Assembly: GCF_000332135.1 (NCBI RefSeq)
Contig: NZ_KB235896.1
Span: 2,739,403 to 2,803,402 of the forward strand
Length of the DNA stretch: 64,000 bases
Direction: 5' to 3'
From: Anabaena sp. PCC 7108
GTDB taxonomy: Bacteria > Cyanobacteriota > Cyanobacteriia > Cyanobacteriales > Nostocaceae
Shown here piece after piece: positions 8,073-18,200 of this stretch. Position 1 is the first letter of the stretch, and every line of letters begins with the position of its first letter. The translations under genes and the position numbers were made by a program. The notes under the pieces are model-generated. The model saw nothing but the letters and a program-made list of their open reading frames with translations. It was not told where the DNA came from and ran no database searches.

Positions 8073-10433
8073 TCATAACCGTGCTGGTAAGAATGCAATG
8101 GGGTTAACTGCACCCTTGCCTGCGGGATGAACTTCAAAGTGGCTGTGAGGTCCAGTACTGAAACCAGTGCTACCCATAGCGGCAATTGTTTGCCCTTGTT
8201 CTACTTGTTGACCGGCTTGTACTAAAATACGGCTGTTGTGACCATAACGAGTCAAACTGCCATCTGCATGGCGGATATCAACTACGTTGCCATAACCACC
8301 GTTATTCCAGCCAGCTTTTTCAACTACACCAGGAGCGGATGCGTAAATTGGTGTACCAACACCGTTAGCAATATCAATACCTCTGTGCATTCTTCCCCAA
8401 CGCCAGCCATAACCAGAGGTAAGAACGCCCTTTGCTGGCCAAATATAAGCTGTGGAAGAACTAGATGGATGATTAGCATTAGGATCAACAGACCTAGGTA
8501 GGTATATATCCACAGATGCCAGAGGTGGCAAGGTAGGAGACACCTTAGTTCCTCGCAATTTACCTAAAGAGTCATTAGAGGTAACACCTGCGGGAGGAAC
8601 TGCTAACCTAATGCCAGCGGAATTACGGGAGGAATATCCTGTGGCTGCTGTTTGATTTGGCAGAAATTCCGGGTTAATTGGCTCGTTAGTGGGACGAGTA
8701 GCACGGAATAGAGGCTGAACAGGTTTGGCGCTGTAGCTCGGTAGTATGGGTTGAGGTACAGGAATCGCCACTGAATTTAGTTGAGAATTAACTGATTCAG
8801 TGGCGAAATTCTTGGTTCTCTGTACAGCTATCGAGCGGGCTACATTATTGGTTTCTGTGACTGTTGGCACAGTTACACTTGACTCTTGAGTGATACCCGA
8901 TTGTTGAGCGCGGTATTTTTCACGTAGTCTCTCAATTTCAGCTTGTAAACTGGTAAGACGCTCATTACCTTTGGCTCTAGCTACCTTTTGAGATGGTTTT
9001 GAAGCCGACTGAGTTCTCGCAACACGATTACGCATGGGAGTATCACCACCCACTCCATAGGAGGTAGAACTAGTAGCCGCAATGTCTGGAGTTTGCAGCT
9101 GATTTTCCCTAGCTACTGGCACGGGAATGGTAATACTGTTGTTTATGGCAGTAGTGTTTGCCTGAAGCTGATTATCCTGAACTACTGGAATGGGAATAGC
9201 GACGCTGTTATTATTACCAGATTCTGGTAATTGAGAACTAACAGTGAAATTGCTATCTAATTTAGGCTTACTCACACGAGAACTAGCAACTGTGTCCATA
9301 CTGCTAGGCTGGACAAAATTGGACTGAATTGCTACAGTAGGCTGGTTGAAACGGGTACTCTCCGCACTAACAGCAGGAATAACCAGTTTTTGACTGATTT
9401 GCAGTTCATTAGGATCGTTGAGATTATTAGCTTTGACTAGTTCTGAGACTGAAGTACCGTAATTGGTAGCTATCTCGGCTAATGTATCTCCTGGTTTAAC
9501 CTCGTAGGTTGTTAGAGGTAATTGAGCGACAACTTTGGGTGCGGCTGGTGCAGGTTTCATTACCTTCTGCACTGCCTCTCCTGTCTGCTTATCCTGCTTT
9601 AACTTGGATATCAGGTTGGCTTGGCTGGGGCTAGTCAAGTCTTCTGACTGTACGGCTACAGTTTGAGCAGCTGTGTTTGCTGGCTGTAACTGTGCAATCT
9701 CAGATGCTGATAAATTGTTGGTCTCCTCAGACCGCAACTCCGCCAGACTATTTCTTAAACGGCTCGACTTTTCCTGTAAGCGATTAAGAGCGAACTCTTG
9801 CTGCGCTTTCAGTTGGACATTCACATCATTGCTGATTGTGCTTGCTGTTTGTACAGTTACGGCTGTAGGTTGACTGCCAACAATAATTTGATTGGGAGAA
9901 AATTGTTGTGCTGTCTCAGGCTGATGGTTAGCTATTTGTAATTGGGATTGAATTGAGTTATTTCTCAATTCCGGTGCTATTTGGGGTTGTAAGTCAATAG
10001 CATTTTTGTCAGCTTCTGGTACTGAAATTTTGACAGCCTTTTCTGTGGCTGCAATTGGCCATTTAGCTTCAAGCCCAGGCACTTGCGAAACTGCTGTTGG
10101 TTCCACGATGACAGGATTTTCAGGCACGCTCGCTGATGAGACGGCTTGGGACTCCAGCTTTGTGGCTACAAATTTGATCTCAGTCTCAGGAGCAGCCGGA
10201 ATCGTTGATGCTGCTTTTTGACTGCCAACAGGAGCCGCTGCTTGGGCTTGATCGCTTTGTCGAGTCACCAAAAGGCTGGTTGCGCCCATTGAGATTGCCA
10301 AGCCAATCATTGCGGCTTGGGTTCGCTTCCGGCGGTTTGCTTTGGGGTTTACCTCATTTTGCTCTACCGGGGCATCATCGCTGTTAGGGGTATTGTTCAA
10401 CACAGCCTTTACTCTCTTTTTCAATGCTCGTTT
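8073..10433 (-). CDS. LysM and M23 (LytM) peptidoglycan endopeptidase-like protein
   Basis: A cell-envelope protein of about 786 residues. A basic cytoplasmic start is followed by one membrane segment or signal anchor (AAMIGLAISMGATSLLV) and a long Gln/Ser/Pro-rich low-complexity region. One LysM domain lies at about 309-354 (TYEVKPGDTLAEIA) and an M23 peptidase domain at the C-terminus, with zinc ligands visible as HRGID (His683, Asp687) and HSHFEV (His763, His765). Both zinc motifs are intact, so it is probably an active cross-link hydrolase or an EnvC/NlpD-type regulator. The reading frame is open to a TTG at 10481, but an AGGAGG sits 5 bases before the TTG at 10433, so I place the start there. 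Confidence 0.88.
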   Translation of the reverse strand, partial: KRALKKRVKAVLNNTPNSDDAPVEQNEVNPKANRRKRTQAAMIGLAISMGATSLLVTRQSDQAQAAAPVGSQKAASTIPAAPETEIKFVATKLESQAVSSASVPENPVIVEPTAVSQVPGLEAKWPIAATEKAVKISVPEADKNAIDLQPQIAPELRNNSIQSQLQIANHQPETAQQFSPNQIIVGSQPTAVTVQTASTISNDVNVQLKAQQEFALNRLQEKSSRLRNSLAELRSEETNNLSASEIAQLQPANTAAQTVAVQSEDLTSPSQANLISKLKQDKQTGEAVQKVMKPAPAAPKVVAQLPLTTYEVKPGDTLAEIATNYGTSVSELVKANNLNDPNELQISQKLVIPAVSAESTRFNQPTVAIQSNFVQPSSMDTVASSRVSKPKLDSNFTVSSQLPESGNNNSVAIPIPVVQDNQLQANTTAINNSITIPVPVARENQLQTPDIAATSSTSYGVGGDTPMRNRVARTQSASKPSQKVARAKGNERLTSLQAEIERLREKYRAQQSGITQESSVTVPTVTETNNVARSIAVQRTKNFATESVNSQLNSVAIPVPQPILPSYSAKPVQPLFRATRPTNEPINPEFLPNQTAATGYSSRNSAGIRLAVPPAGVTSNDSLGKLRGTKVSPTLPPLASVDIYLPRSVDPNANHPSSSSTAYIWPAKGVLTSGYGWRWGRMHRGIDIANGVGTPIYASAPGVVEKAGWNNGGYGNVVDIRHADGSLTRYGHNSRILVQAGQQVEQGQTIAAMGSTGFSTGPHSHFEVHPAGKGAVNPIAFLPARL

Positions 10434-10481
10434 CAAAGACGACCTCCTAATGATCACGCTTAACTGACCTTGATTGTTCAA

Positions 10482-10910
10482 GTTGGATATTAATCCATGA
10501 TTGAGATCACATCAAACGATATATCAAGATCACATCCATCAGAGATACTTAGGCAAGATTAACCTGCTTCTCTGATTTAGACAAGTTCATACTTGTTAGT
10601 AAACCTTAAAATTTGTGTGCTGATTTGTTTGTTACCACTCCTCATAAACCCAGGAATGTTCACTTTTGACAGTTATCTTGCTGATTTTGCTCTGAATGCG
10701 GGGACTAGACCAGAGAAAACTATGATAGCTTTGCTGAGTCTACAACCGCTGTTAGAGGTTGATCTGCTGAGACTTCTGGAAAAACGATGATCCTGCTGTA
10801 GATATTTTCAAGATTTTTTTATCCAATCAGTCTTATCAACACGAGACTTTACGTCGTTTATTCCTTAAAAAACAACCGTACAAATTCGCAGCAGGAGAGG
10901 AATCATATGA
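10482..10910. other. Gene-poor spacer upstream of the M23 gene, with a direct repeat
   Basis: Two copies of AGATCACATC (about 10504-10513 and 10530-10539, 26 bp apart) lie just upstream of the peptidase start. The TCACA core resembles a CRP-type half-site, but the opposite half is poor. I see no convincing gene; a 65-codon ORF at 10593 has no support. Confidence 0.3.
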
Positions 10911-11216
10911 TTGTGTCACAGAATACAAATAGCTAAGATGCTCTCTAGTAAATGCGTCCGTCGATTTTATCTCTCAAATAGAGGGAATATTAATTTACTA
11001 AAATCTATCATTGAGAATTGGCAAGGGATCAAAGTTAATATACAAATTTCTTATATTAGCCCTGCCAAACTAAAATACTTTTTTTTACATGGGTTGAAAA
11101 GTGATGGAAATGCTGAGTTAGACTGCTCAAGTTTTCCAGTAATTTTACTTAAGCGACTAAATTATAACACTCTTGCTTTGGCAAATAACTCAGTTTTTAT
11201 ACCTAAAAAAGGTTAA
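10911..11216 (+). CDS. Doubtful 101-residue ORF
   Basis: An ORF of ordinary but undiagnostic composition that ends immediately before the trmL stop. It begins at a non-ATG codon. A strong ribosome site (AGGAGAGGAATC) precedes an ATG at 10907 in a different frame, which encodes only nine residues (MIVSQNTNS). This could be a frameshifted remnant of a small gene, a leader peptide plus ORF, or simply chance. No motif was recognised. Confidence 0.2.
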   Translation: MCHRIQIAKMLSSKCVRRFYLSNRGNINLLKSIIENWQGIKVNIQISYISPAKLKYFFLHGLKSDGNAELDCSSFPVILLKRLNYNTLALANNSVFIPKKG

Positions 11217-11678
11217 CTATTGTAAATAACCTAACTGACGGCGGGATTCAAACAAGCTAATAGCTACACTTACGGATAAATTCAAGCTCCGAACTCCAGG
11301 TTCAGTCATGGGAATGTGGAGAATGGAGTCACAGGTTGAGAGAACAAGTTCTGGTAAACCCTGGGTTTCGCTACCAAACAGCAGCCAATCATCGGCTTGA
11401 AATTGGAACTGGGTATAATTAACACTGCCACGAACGCTAAAACCTAATAATCTGCCCCCACGCTGCTGATGGACTATTTGGAATGCTTCTAAAGATTCGT
11501 GAGAGTGGAGTTTTACATAAGGCCAGTAATCTAAACCGGCTCTTTTGAGGTAGCGATCGCTAATTTCAAATCCTAAAGGTCCTACCAAGTGTAATTCTGT
11601 GCCTGTAGCAGCGCAAGTACGGGCAATATTGCCTGTATTCGGAGGAATTTGTGGGTTAACTAGAACTACCTGAGGCAT
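11217..11678 (-). CDS. trmL: tRNA (cytidine(34)-2'-O)-methyltransferase TrmL
   Basis: A 153-residue SpoU/SPOUT-family methyltransferase that 2'-O-methylates the wobble base of tRNA-Leu isoacceptors. It has the TrmL signatures NPQIPPNTGNIARTCAA (residues 8-24), the LLFGSETQGLP SAM-knot loop, and the C-terminal IPMTEPGVRSLNLSVSVAI motif. Length matches stand-alone TrmL proteins (150-160), with no RNA-binding extension. The frame extends two codons to a GTG at 11684; the ATG at 11678 (MPQVVL) fits the family start better. It stands alone, with gshA upstream on the same strand after a 190-bp gap. Confidence 0.93.
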   Translation of the reverse strand: MPQVVLVNPQIPPNTGNIARTCAATGTELHLVGPLGFEISDRYLKRAGLDYWPYVKLHSHESLEAFQIVHQQRGGRLLGFSVRGSVNYTQFQFQADDWLLFGSETQGLPELVLSTCDSILHIPMTEPGVRSLNLSVSVAISLFESRRQLGYLQ

Positions 11679-11870
11679 AGTCACTAAAAGTTAATAATTC
11701 TATAGAATACTGCAGTTCAGGTAGAAAATCTACCGATAGATAGACACAGATTATCTATAGGTTTTGTTAATAGCCCAGAAATAATTACCAGCGATTAGAT
11801 TTTTAAAACAAAGTGGGGAGCATAAATTTATTACCTGTTCCCCGTTACCCATAAATAATTTTCTGAGAAA

Positions 11871-13010
11871 TTAAGCCAATAGAGACGAACACAATTTGCT
11901 TTCTAGTTCCCGTTCTCGTTGTTGAGTAGCAATAATTGCTTGGCTAATGACTTGCTGAGAATCAACACCGACTTTATGCAAGTGTAACCACTGTTGAGCT
12001 TCATTTCCTTCACGGAGGATTTTTTGCAAGGGGGAAAGGAAACAGCTGAAGCCTTGTTGTTTAGCTATTCCCCAAACTGCTTGATATAGTTCTGCAATCC
12101 AATCTCTGGCGAGGATGTTACTACCATCTTGCCAATGTTGCAACTGAGCGTCAAGACTAGATGTGGCTGCTGCCATTTCATTTTTGGCAGTTAGGGTGAT
12201 CAGTTCTTCAGGAGATAAACTGCTTTGGGTTAGGGGGTCGATGTTGGGATTGTCGATGATTTGTAACAACCGCGCTTCGAGTAAAGCGGTAATTGCTAAC
12301 AAGGAAATGGGGTCTGTGACTAAATCACAAATTCGCAGTTCTAGACGATTTAAACTATAAGGACGGCGATCGCCATTTGGCCGCACTGATGTCCACAAAT
12401 GCCGCACATTTTGCATTGTCCCCGCTGCTAGTTGTTCACCTACCCACTGAATGTGATGAGCGTGGCTGGAAAATAAGGGTACATGAGCGGGGGTTTGGGG
12501 GAAGAGTCCCCAACGAGTGGAATGATATCCAGTCGCTTTACCATTTAGGAAAGGAGAAGAGGCACTGAGGGCAAGGAAGAGGGGTGCTTCGAGGCGGATA
12601 ACTCGACAGGCACGCATTAATATTTCTGGGTCACTGATGCCAATATTGATGTGTACACTGGCGGTAACTACATTTGTTCCATAGGTTTGCTCAATGTAGT
12701 CATGATAGGGATTGGTGGGGTCGGAACGGTAAAAGCGATCGCTCCCACCCAAGGATAAAGTGCTGCCTGGAATTAATGTATAGTCGCCTAAGCGTTGTAG
12801 ATAATTACGCAAATCTCGGCGGGGACGCAGCAAACCACACAATTGATTTTCGTAATTACTGGATGGTTGAGTTATGTATTCTACATTGCGGCTATCTGGC
12901 TCCCGCATAAATCCATCCAAGTCTCTGATAATTTGGTCGGAGAGTCCGACGATTTTACCTTGAGGTGTGCCAGTGTATATCTCAATTTCAAAGCCTTTTG
13001 TTAAGACCAT
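11871..13010 (-). CDS. gshA: Glutamate-cysteine ligase, cyanobacterial type
   Basis: A 379-residue enzyme for the first step of glutathione synthesis (ATP-dependent joining of Glu and Cys) in the cytosol. The N-terminal KGFEIEIYTGTPQGKIVGL, the REPDSRNVEYIT region and the TASVHINIGI motif are typical of the cyanobacterial GCS2-related family. Length fits the family (370-390). The ATG is preceded by GAGGAAACAAA as a ribosome site. gshB is not adjacent. No regulatory element was recognised. Confidence 0.92.
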   Translation of the reverse strand: MVLTKGFEIEIYTGTPQGKIVGLSDQIIRDLDGFMREPDSRNVEYITQPSSNYENQLCGLLRPRRDLRNYLQRLGDYTLIPGSTLSLGGSDRFYRSDPTNPYHDYIEQTYGTNVVTASVHINIGISDPEILMRACRVIRLEAPLFLALSASSPFLNGKATGYHSTRWGLFPQTPAHVPLFSSHAHHIQWVGEQLAAGTMQNVRHLWTSVRPNGDRRPYSLNRLELRICDLVTDPISLLAITALLEARLLQIIDNPNIDPLTQSSLSPEELITLTAKNEMAAATSSLDAQLQHWQDGSNILARDWIAELYQAVWGIAKQQGFSCFLSPLQKILREGNEAQQWLHLHKVGVDSQQVISQAIIATQQRERELESKLCSSLLA

Positions 13011-13257
13011 TTTGTTTCCTCGGCTCTCCTAACTTTGCCTAAATTGTATCAAATTTAACGATTTTGTGCATGAGATTGGTTTGGTGCAGTTGAGAATAAG
13101 TTTTATTAAATGCTGATATAATGCCTAATTTGTGGCTGATACCAGATTGATATGAAGCTGGATAAAATAATTAAACGCAGATGCACGCAGATAAACGCGG
13201 ATAAAGACAGATAAATCAATGGATTTCAGAATTATGGGCAACCTCACATAAAATTGG

Positions 13258-13370
13258 GGCGTTGCTGAATAAGGGGATGATTGAGGCTGACGCGGGGACG
13301 CGGAGACAGGGAGACGCGGAGATTATATATTGATGCAGATTCTCAAATCATCCCGCAATTATGCAACGCC
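13258..13370. mobile_element. MITE of 113 bp with imperfect terminal inverted repeats and 7-bp target duplication
   Basis: The ends read GGCGTTGC...GCAACGCC, with inverted similarity continuing inward for about 28 bp (GGATGATT-GAG versus CTC-AAATCATCC). The element is flanked on both sides by AAATTGG (13251-13257 and 13371-13377). The interior is GC-rich, with repeats of GACGCGGAGA type, and has no ORF. The transposase family is not known from sequence alone. Confidence 0.8.
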
Positions 13371-13386
13371 AAATTGGTATGGCTCT

Positions 13387-15231
13387 CTATTTTTTTGTTT
13401 TGGGTTGTTTCTTTTCTGGTTTCTGATGAGTTGTTTGTTGCAAGATAAATTGATCTGGTGACTCATCTGGTTGAGCAATTTTGAGGCGAATAAATTGCGT
13501 CCATATTTCACTGCTGAGTAAGTTAACAATGCTTTCGGAATTTTGTTGAGCAATATTTTTCAAAACTTCACGCCATCCCTGACGCAATAAATTAATAAAA
13601 GTCTCTTCACCTGAAACCCGATTTAATAACAAAAGAGCAGTTTTTAAACTTGGTGATATGTCTGGTAAGTTTGTTACCTTTAGTTCCTGATTTACCACAT
13701 TTAGCCACACAGGTAAAAGTTCCAGCCAGTTATTTTCTTCTATTTGTTTAACTCCCACATCTGTCATACCCAATGCACCCCAAATACACATGGTTTCTAC
13801 AGCTAGTTGAAAATCACGATTTTGTAAAGCATTTTTCCATAATTTTTGAGCATGGTTTTGACAGCGATGAGCGAGAAATTGATATGCTTCTTCGACTTGA
13901 TTAGGAATTGTAACTTTATAAACTGACTCACCTCTAGGAAGATAATCACCACGATAAGAAAGCCAATTATGGGAACCGCAAAGATGGATTTCTTGATCAA
14001 CAATGATTTCTTTAACGTGGGAATTTCCTAGCCAAAATGCTTGTACCGCAGGTAAACCATCAAGTGTTTTTATTGATTTTAATTTTGCTTCTACTTCTGC
14101 TGGTATTGGTCGATCTTCGTCTTCTTCTCGTTGTGCAATTCCATGTCCAATCAAAATCCAAACTCCGCGATTAACCAATTTTTGTAGGAGAGTTAGGAAT
14201 TGTTCATCTACAACAGCCTGACTTACCCAAGGTGAATAGATGAGAATTTGATGTTGTGCCGAATTTAAAACTTCTAAAAAAGCTTGAGCAATTTGTCCAT
14301 CACGCAACTGCACCGCTGAACCTTGTTTTTGCCCAGTTTCTAACACCTGTTTACGAATCTTTTCTAATCTAGATTCTATTTCGTCATTTTTCTGATTAAG
14401 GATTGTCTCACGCTCAAAATTAATGGTTTCATCTGACAATTCACATAATGCTTGTAAAGAAATTTTACCTTCATTGAGTAGTGATTCTAGCCAATTTGAG
14501 GCATATTCTAAAATTCGCTTACCGCTTCTAATTTGGATACTCAATTTCTCTTCCAGCGCATCAAATATCACAAACAAAGATATGGTTTTCCAAAATATTT
14601 GAGTTTGTGGAATTACTTTAAAAGCAGTAACTATTTTCCCTGTTTCTGGTACATGAAAAGCCAAACCTGAATCCTGAATAATTTGTTGTATTGTTTCAAG
14701 TGATAAAGAAGAAATATTGTTGATTTTATTTTCAATATTTACAAAATTTGCTAAGTCAGGTAATTTTATGGTAACGTCACTTAAAGATTCAGCTTGAAAG
14801 GTAATATTTCCACCTAAAAAATCAGCAATTCCATAAATTTGGACGGAGTATGGTGGCTGGGGTACAGTTCCTCTTTCATAAAATGAACGCCCTTCTTCAG
14901 TAACTGTAATTGGTGATTTCACAGCTAGAGTTTGTAATGTCTGAAGAGTGGTAATAGTGCTGTTGACAAATACTGAATCTAGCCCAAGTATAGAGGATAA
15001 TTCATCTGCTGTTGGTGGAGGATCAAATTCAATTCCAGCACGGATGATGAATTCTTCCAGCACATTAAATTGACGCGGTTCTTTGATAGTTAATTCTACA
15101 GTATTTTGACGCAAACTATAGCGAAATTGACGCGCTGCTAAAACTGATAAACTAGCACTTTTATCTTCAATTTCTTTGACAGCATTTTTGAGATTTTCAT
15201 CAATCGGTTTAGCATTAGAAGCAAGAAACAT
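13387..15231 (-). CDS. Phospholipase D-family nuclease-like protein, partner of the helicase
   Basis: A 614-residue protein. The N-terminal third contains a winged-helix-like segment (about residues 55-105, LEEFIIRAGIEF to TLQTLQTL). A coiled region follows, then a PLD domain with one HKD motif (His405-x-Lys407-x4-Asp412, HVKEIIVD) followed by GSHNW. A single HKD per chain implies dimerisation, as in bacterial Nuc-type and DrmC-like nucleases. The C-terminus is helical and ends in a Lys-rich tail. The frame opens at 15330, but GGAGG lies 8 bases before the ATG at 15231, and this start overlaps the helicase stop by 17 bp, so the two are translationally coupled. A lipid-directed function is possible but the context favours DNA or RNA cleavage. 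Confidence 0.85.
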   Translation of the reverse strand: MFLASNAKPIDENLKNAVKEIEDKSASLSVLAARQFRYSLRQNTVELTIKEPRQFNVLEEFIIRAGIEFDPPPTADELSSILGLDSVFVNSTITTLQTLQTLAVKSPITVTEEGRSFYERGTVPQPPYSVQIYGIADFLGGNITFQAESLSDVTIKLPDLANFVNIENKINNISSLSLETIQQIIQDSGLAFHVPETGKIVTAFKVIPQTQIFWKTISLFVIFDALEEKLSIQIRSGKRILEYASNWLESLLNEGKISLQALCELSDETINFERETILNQKNDEIESRLEKIRKQVLETGQKQGSAVQLRDGQIAQAFLEVLNSAQHQILIYSPWVSQAVVDEQFLTLLQKLVNRGVWILIGHGIAQREEDEDRPIPAEVEAKLKSIKTLDGLPAVQAFWLGNSHVKEIIVDQEIHLCGSHNWLSYRGDYLPRGESVYKVTIPNQVEEAYQFLAHRCQNHAQKLWKNALQNRDFQLAVETMCIWGALGMTDVGVKQIEENNWLELLPVWLNVVNQELKVTNLPDISPSLKTALLLLNRVSGEETFINLLRQGWREVLKNIAQQNSESIVNLLSSEIWTQFIRLKIAQPDESPDQFILQQTTHQKPEKKQPKTKK

Positions 15232-18200
15232 CAATAAAACCTCCATGACGATTAACAATATTTGCCACTTCTGAATACATACCCCCAACTGTCCCTGGTT
15301 TACTGGTAAATAAATCGTGACAACCAACAATTACCAGTAATTCTTGAGCGCGGGAAAAAGCGACGTTAACCCGTTCTGGTTTTTTCGCAAATCCTACATC
15401 TCCTTGATGATTATTACGCACCATACTCACAATTACAACAGGTCTTTCCATTCCTTGAAATCTGTCCACTGTCCCGGTTCTAATTTGCAATGAAGGGAAA
15501 AGTTCTGATTGTAAACGTTCATCAATTTTTCTTAATTGAGAACCATAAAATGTAATTATCGCTATTTCTTTTTTGGGTTCACCATTCGCAACTTTAGCAC
15601 TCCAAGCATTTTCAAACTGCTGACAGATATTTTCTATGACATCAATTTCTTGAATATTGAAAAATGAAGTTCCTAAACGTTCTTCTTTAAATTCATCTTC
15701 TCTGGGCATTTTCACCCAAATTAAATGATGTTCTGGTTTAATAATTTCCCCTGCTAAATTATGAGCGCGTTTGCTATCAGGTTCTAAAATCCCACATTCT
15801 AATTTACCATCATAAAATTGATTGATTGCCCCCATAATGTTGGGGTGCATTCGATATTGAGTATTTAGCATTTGTTTAATGCTGTTATCCGCAGTTTCAA
15901 ACTGAGATTTAAATAATGATTCTTCTAAAAATTGTAATTCTTCTCTGGTATTGCCAATTTTTTTAGCAACTTCTTCAACAGTGCTAGTATCAAGCATGGG
16001 TGGCAATTGTCGATGATCTCCCACCATGACTAATTTTTTACCTTTTAAAGCTGGAATTAATAACTCTGGTGGAGTACATTTACTAACTTCATCAATAATG
16101 ACAACATCAAAAGATTGAAATTCTTCAGAAAAATTGTAATTTGCTGCTTGCACACAGGTGATACCAACAACATTAGCATTATCTAAATAAATTTTCCTTA
16201 AATCATTACTGTCTCGTTCTGACGGTTGACGTAATTTTGTAATCCAATCTTGAACAAATTTTTGATATCTTTGAAGATACTGTTCCTCATTTTTTAGTTG
16301 CTTTTGCCAAGCCTTGAATTGTTTTTTAATATCTTGTAAAAATTCCAGATTAACTAATTCATTTGTGACAATATCTACTAGTTTAAATTTTTCAGTTATT
16401 TCTTGCCATTGGTTTGCCCACCAATTACGCTCTTGTATCAATTTTGGGGATACATTTAACTCTGTTTTTGGTTCTAGTTGACGTAGATTTGCTTGGAAAT
16501 TTTCCAGTTGCTGCGTAGAAATTATTGTTTCTTCTTGTAATTTTAACAAATTCTCATCTAGAGAAATTTTAATCGTTTTTAGTATAGTAAAAGGTTCTAA
16601 TGATGAAATTATATCTTCAAGTTTAATTAGCAGAGTTTCATAAAGGTTTACTTGCTTTGTAAATTCTTGGGTTTGTTCCCAAATATTTGATTGTTTAATG
16701 AGATATTTTTCAGCTAAAATCTTTAATGGTGTAGGTATATTTGTTTTTTGCTTAATTTCTGCTAAGTTATTGACAACTTCTATAAGTTTTGCATTAGCAT
16801 CTTGGCTAGATTTTTCTACTTGAAGTTGAATTTCAGATATTTGTTCTTTAGTAATTCCATTATTTGGTAGTTCATTTAATTGATTTTGTTGTTCTTGTAA
16901 AATATGCAGTTGTTGTTCAGCTTCTGTTTTTATTTTTAAAACACACTGACGTGCATTTATCAGAATCATATCTAGTAATTCTTGAGTAATGCGGGTGAGA
17001 GTAGATTCAATATTATTCCATTCATAAGATTCACCATAAGTTTTTTGTAGTCTAATTAAAAAAGCTTGGGTATTTTCAACTAGCAATTTACGCTGCTTAG
17101 GATTAAGGAGTTGATAATCATTTAACTCTTGATAAGTTGCCTGCCATTGATTGCGATCGCTTTTTGATAGTACTATAGGAACCTGACTAAAACTATCCTG
17201 TAAGAAATAACTAAAATTATGTTCTTTACCTCGTCTGTCAGTGAAATTGCCTTGGATTTCATAGGATATGGCTTTTGTCAATAACTTCCAATCTGGAAGA
17301 TTAATTTTATATTTTTTGGGGACAAGTGGTAATTTTAGATTCTTGGCAAACATCAATAAGCCTAATGGTAAATCTACCATATTATCTGTTAATGGTAAAT
17401 TTGATTGTTGACAATCTTTTAAAACTTGATAGAGATGAGAATAAGCTGTCAACTTCCATTCTACAACTGCTTCGATAATATAATCTATTTCACGTTTACG
17501 GTTTTCCCAGATTTGAATTGTCGGTTGTAGACTTTGATCTTTATTCAGAAATTGTTGATACTCTGTCTGTAATTGATGTAGATATGCAGAACTTTGTTTA
17601 AAAACCTGTACTAATCTGGATAATTCTGACATGGCTACAGTTATATTATTAGCGGAATTTAATCCTATTTTAAACTCAGAAATTTGGGGTGTTATGATTT
17701 CAACTAACCAAACTGCTAACCCAAATACACCACGTGCAGGACGAACAAAGCCCAGTTCATCTGTATATTTGATGCCTTGACTCACACTTTCCCGAAAATT
17801 TTCTACCTGATTGTTGCTTTTTGTATAGGGCTGAAGAAGAGGTAAAAAGTCTTTAACTTCTTGAGAATCCCAATTTAGATTTTGTCCGGTATTTATTAAA
17901 TTCACTAAACCAGAAATTAGGGATTCAATCTCAGATTTTTTGGCTAATATTTCCTTGGATAAAGTTTCTTGTTCTTGGATTCTTTCTTCAAGATTGTCTT
18001 TTTGTTTTTTCAAATCATTTTGACGCTGAATAAATTCTTTTTCTACTCTGAAGTACTCTAAAAAACGTGGATAGGATTCTAGTATTTGACCCAATAATTG
18101 TATATTATCAAGACGTTTACTCAGATTATCTTCGCAATCAGTAGCAGTATTTTCTAACCATGTACCAATTACTTGATCTTCTAAAAATGGCTGTCCTTCT

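Noticed and set aside
10593-10790. 65-codon ORF
   Set aside because: No ribosome site, no motif, unusual composition for a gene.
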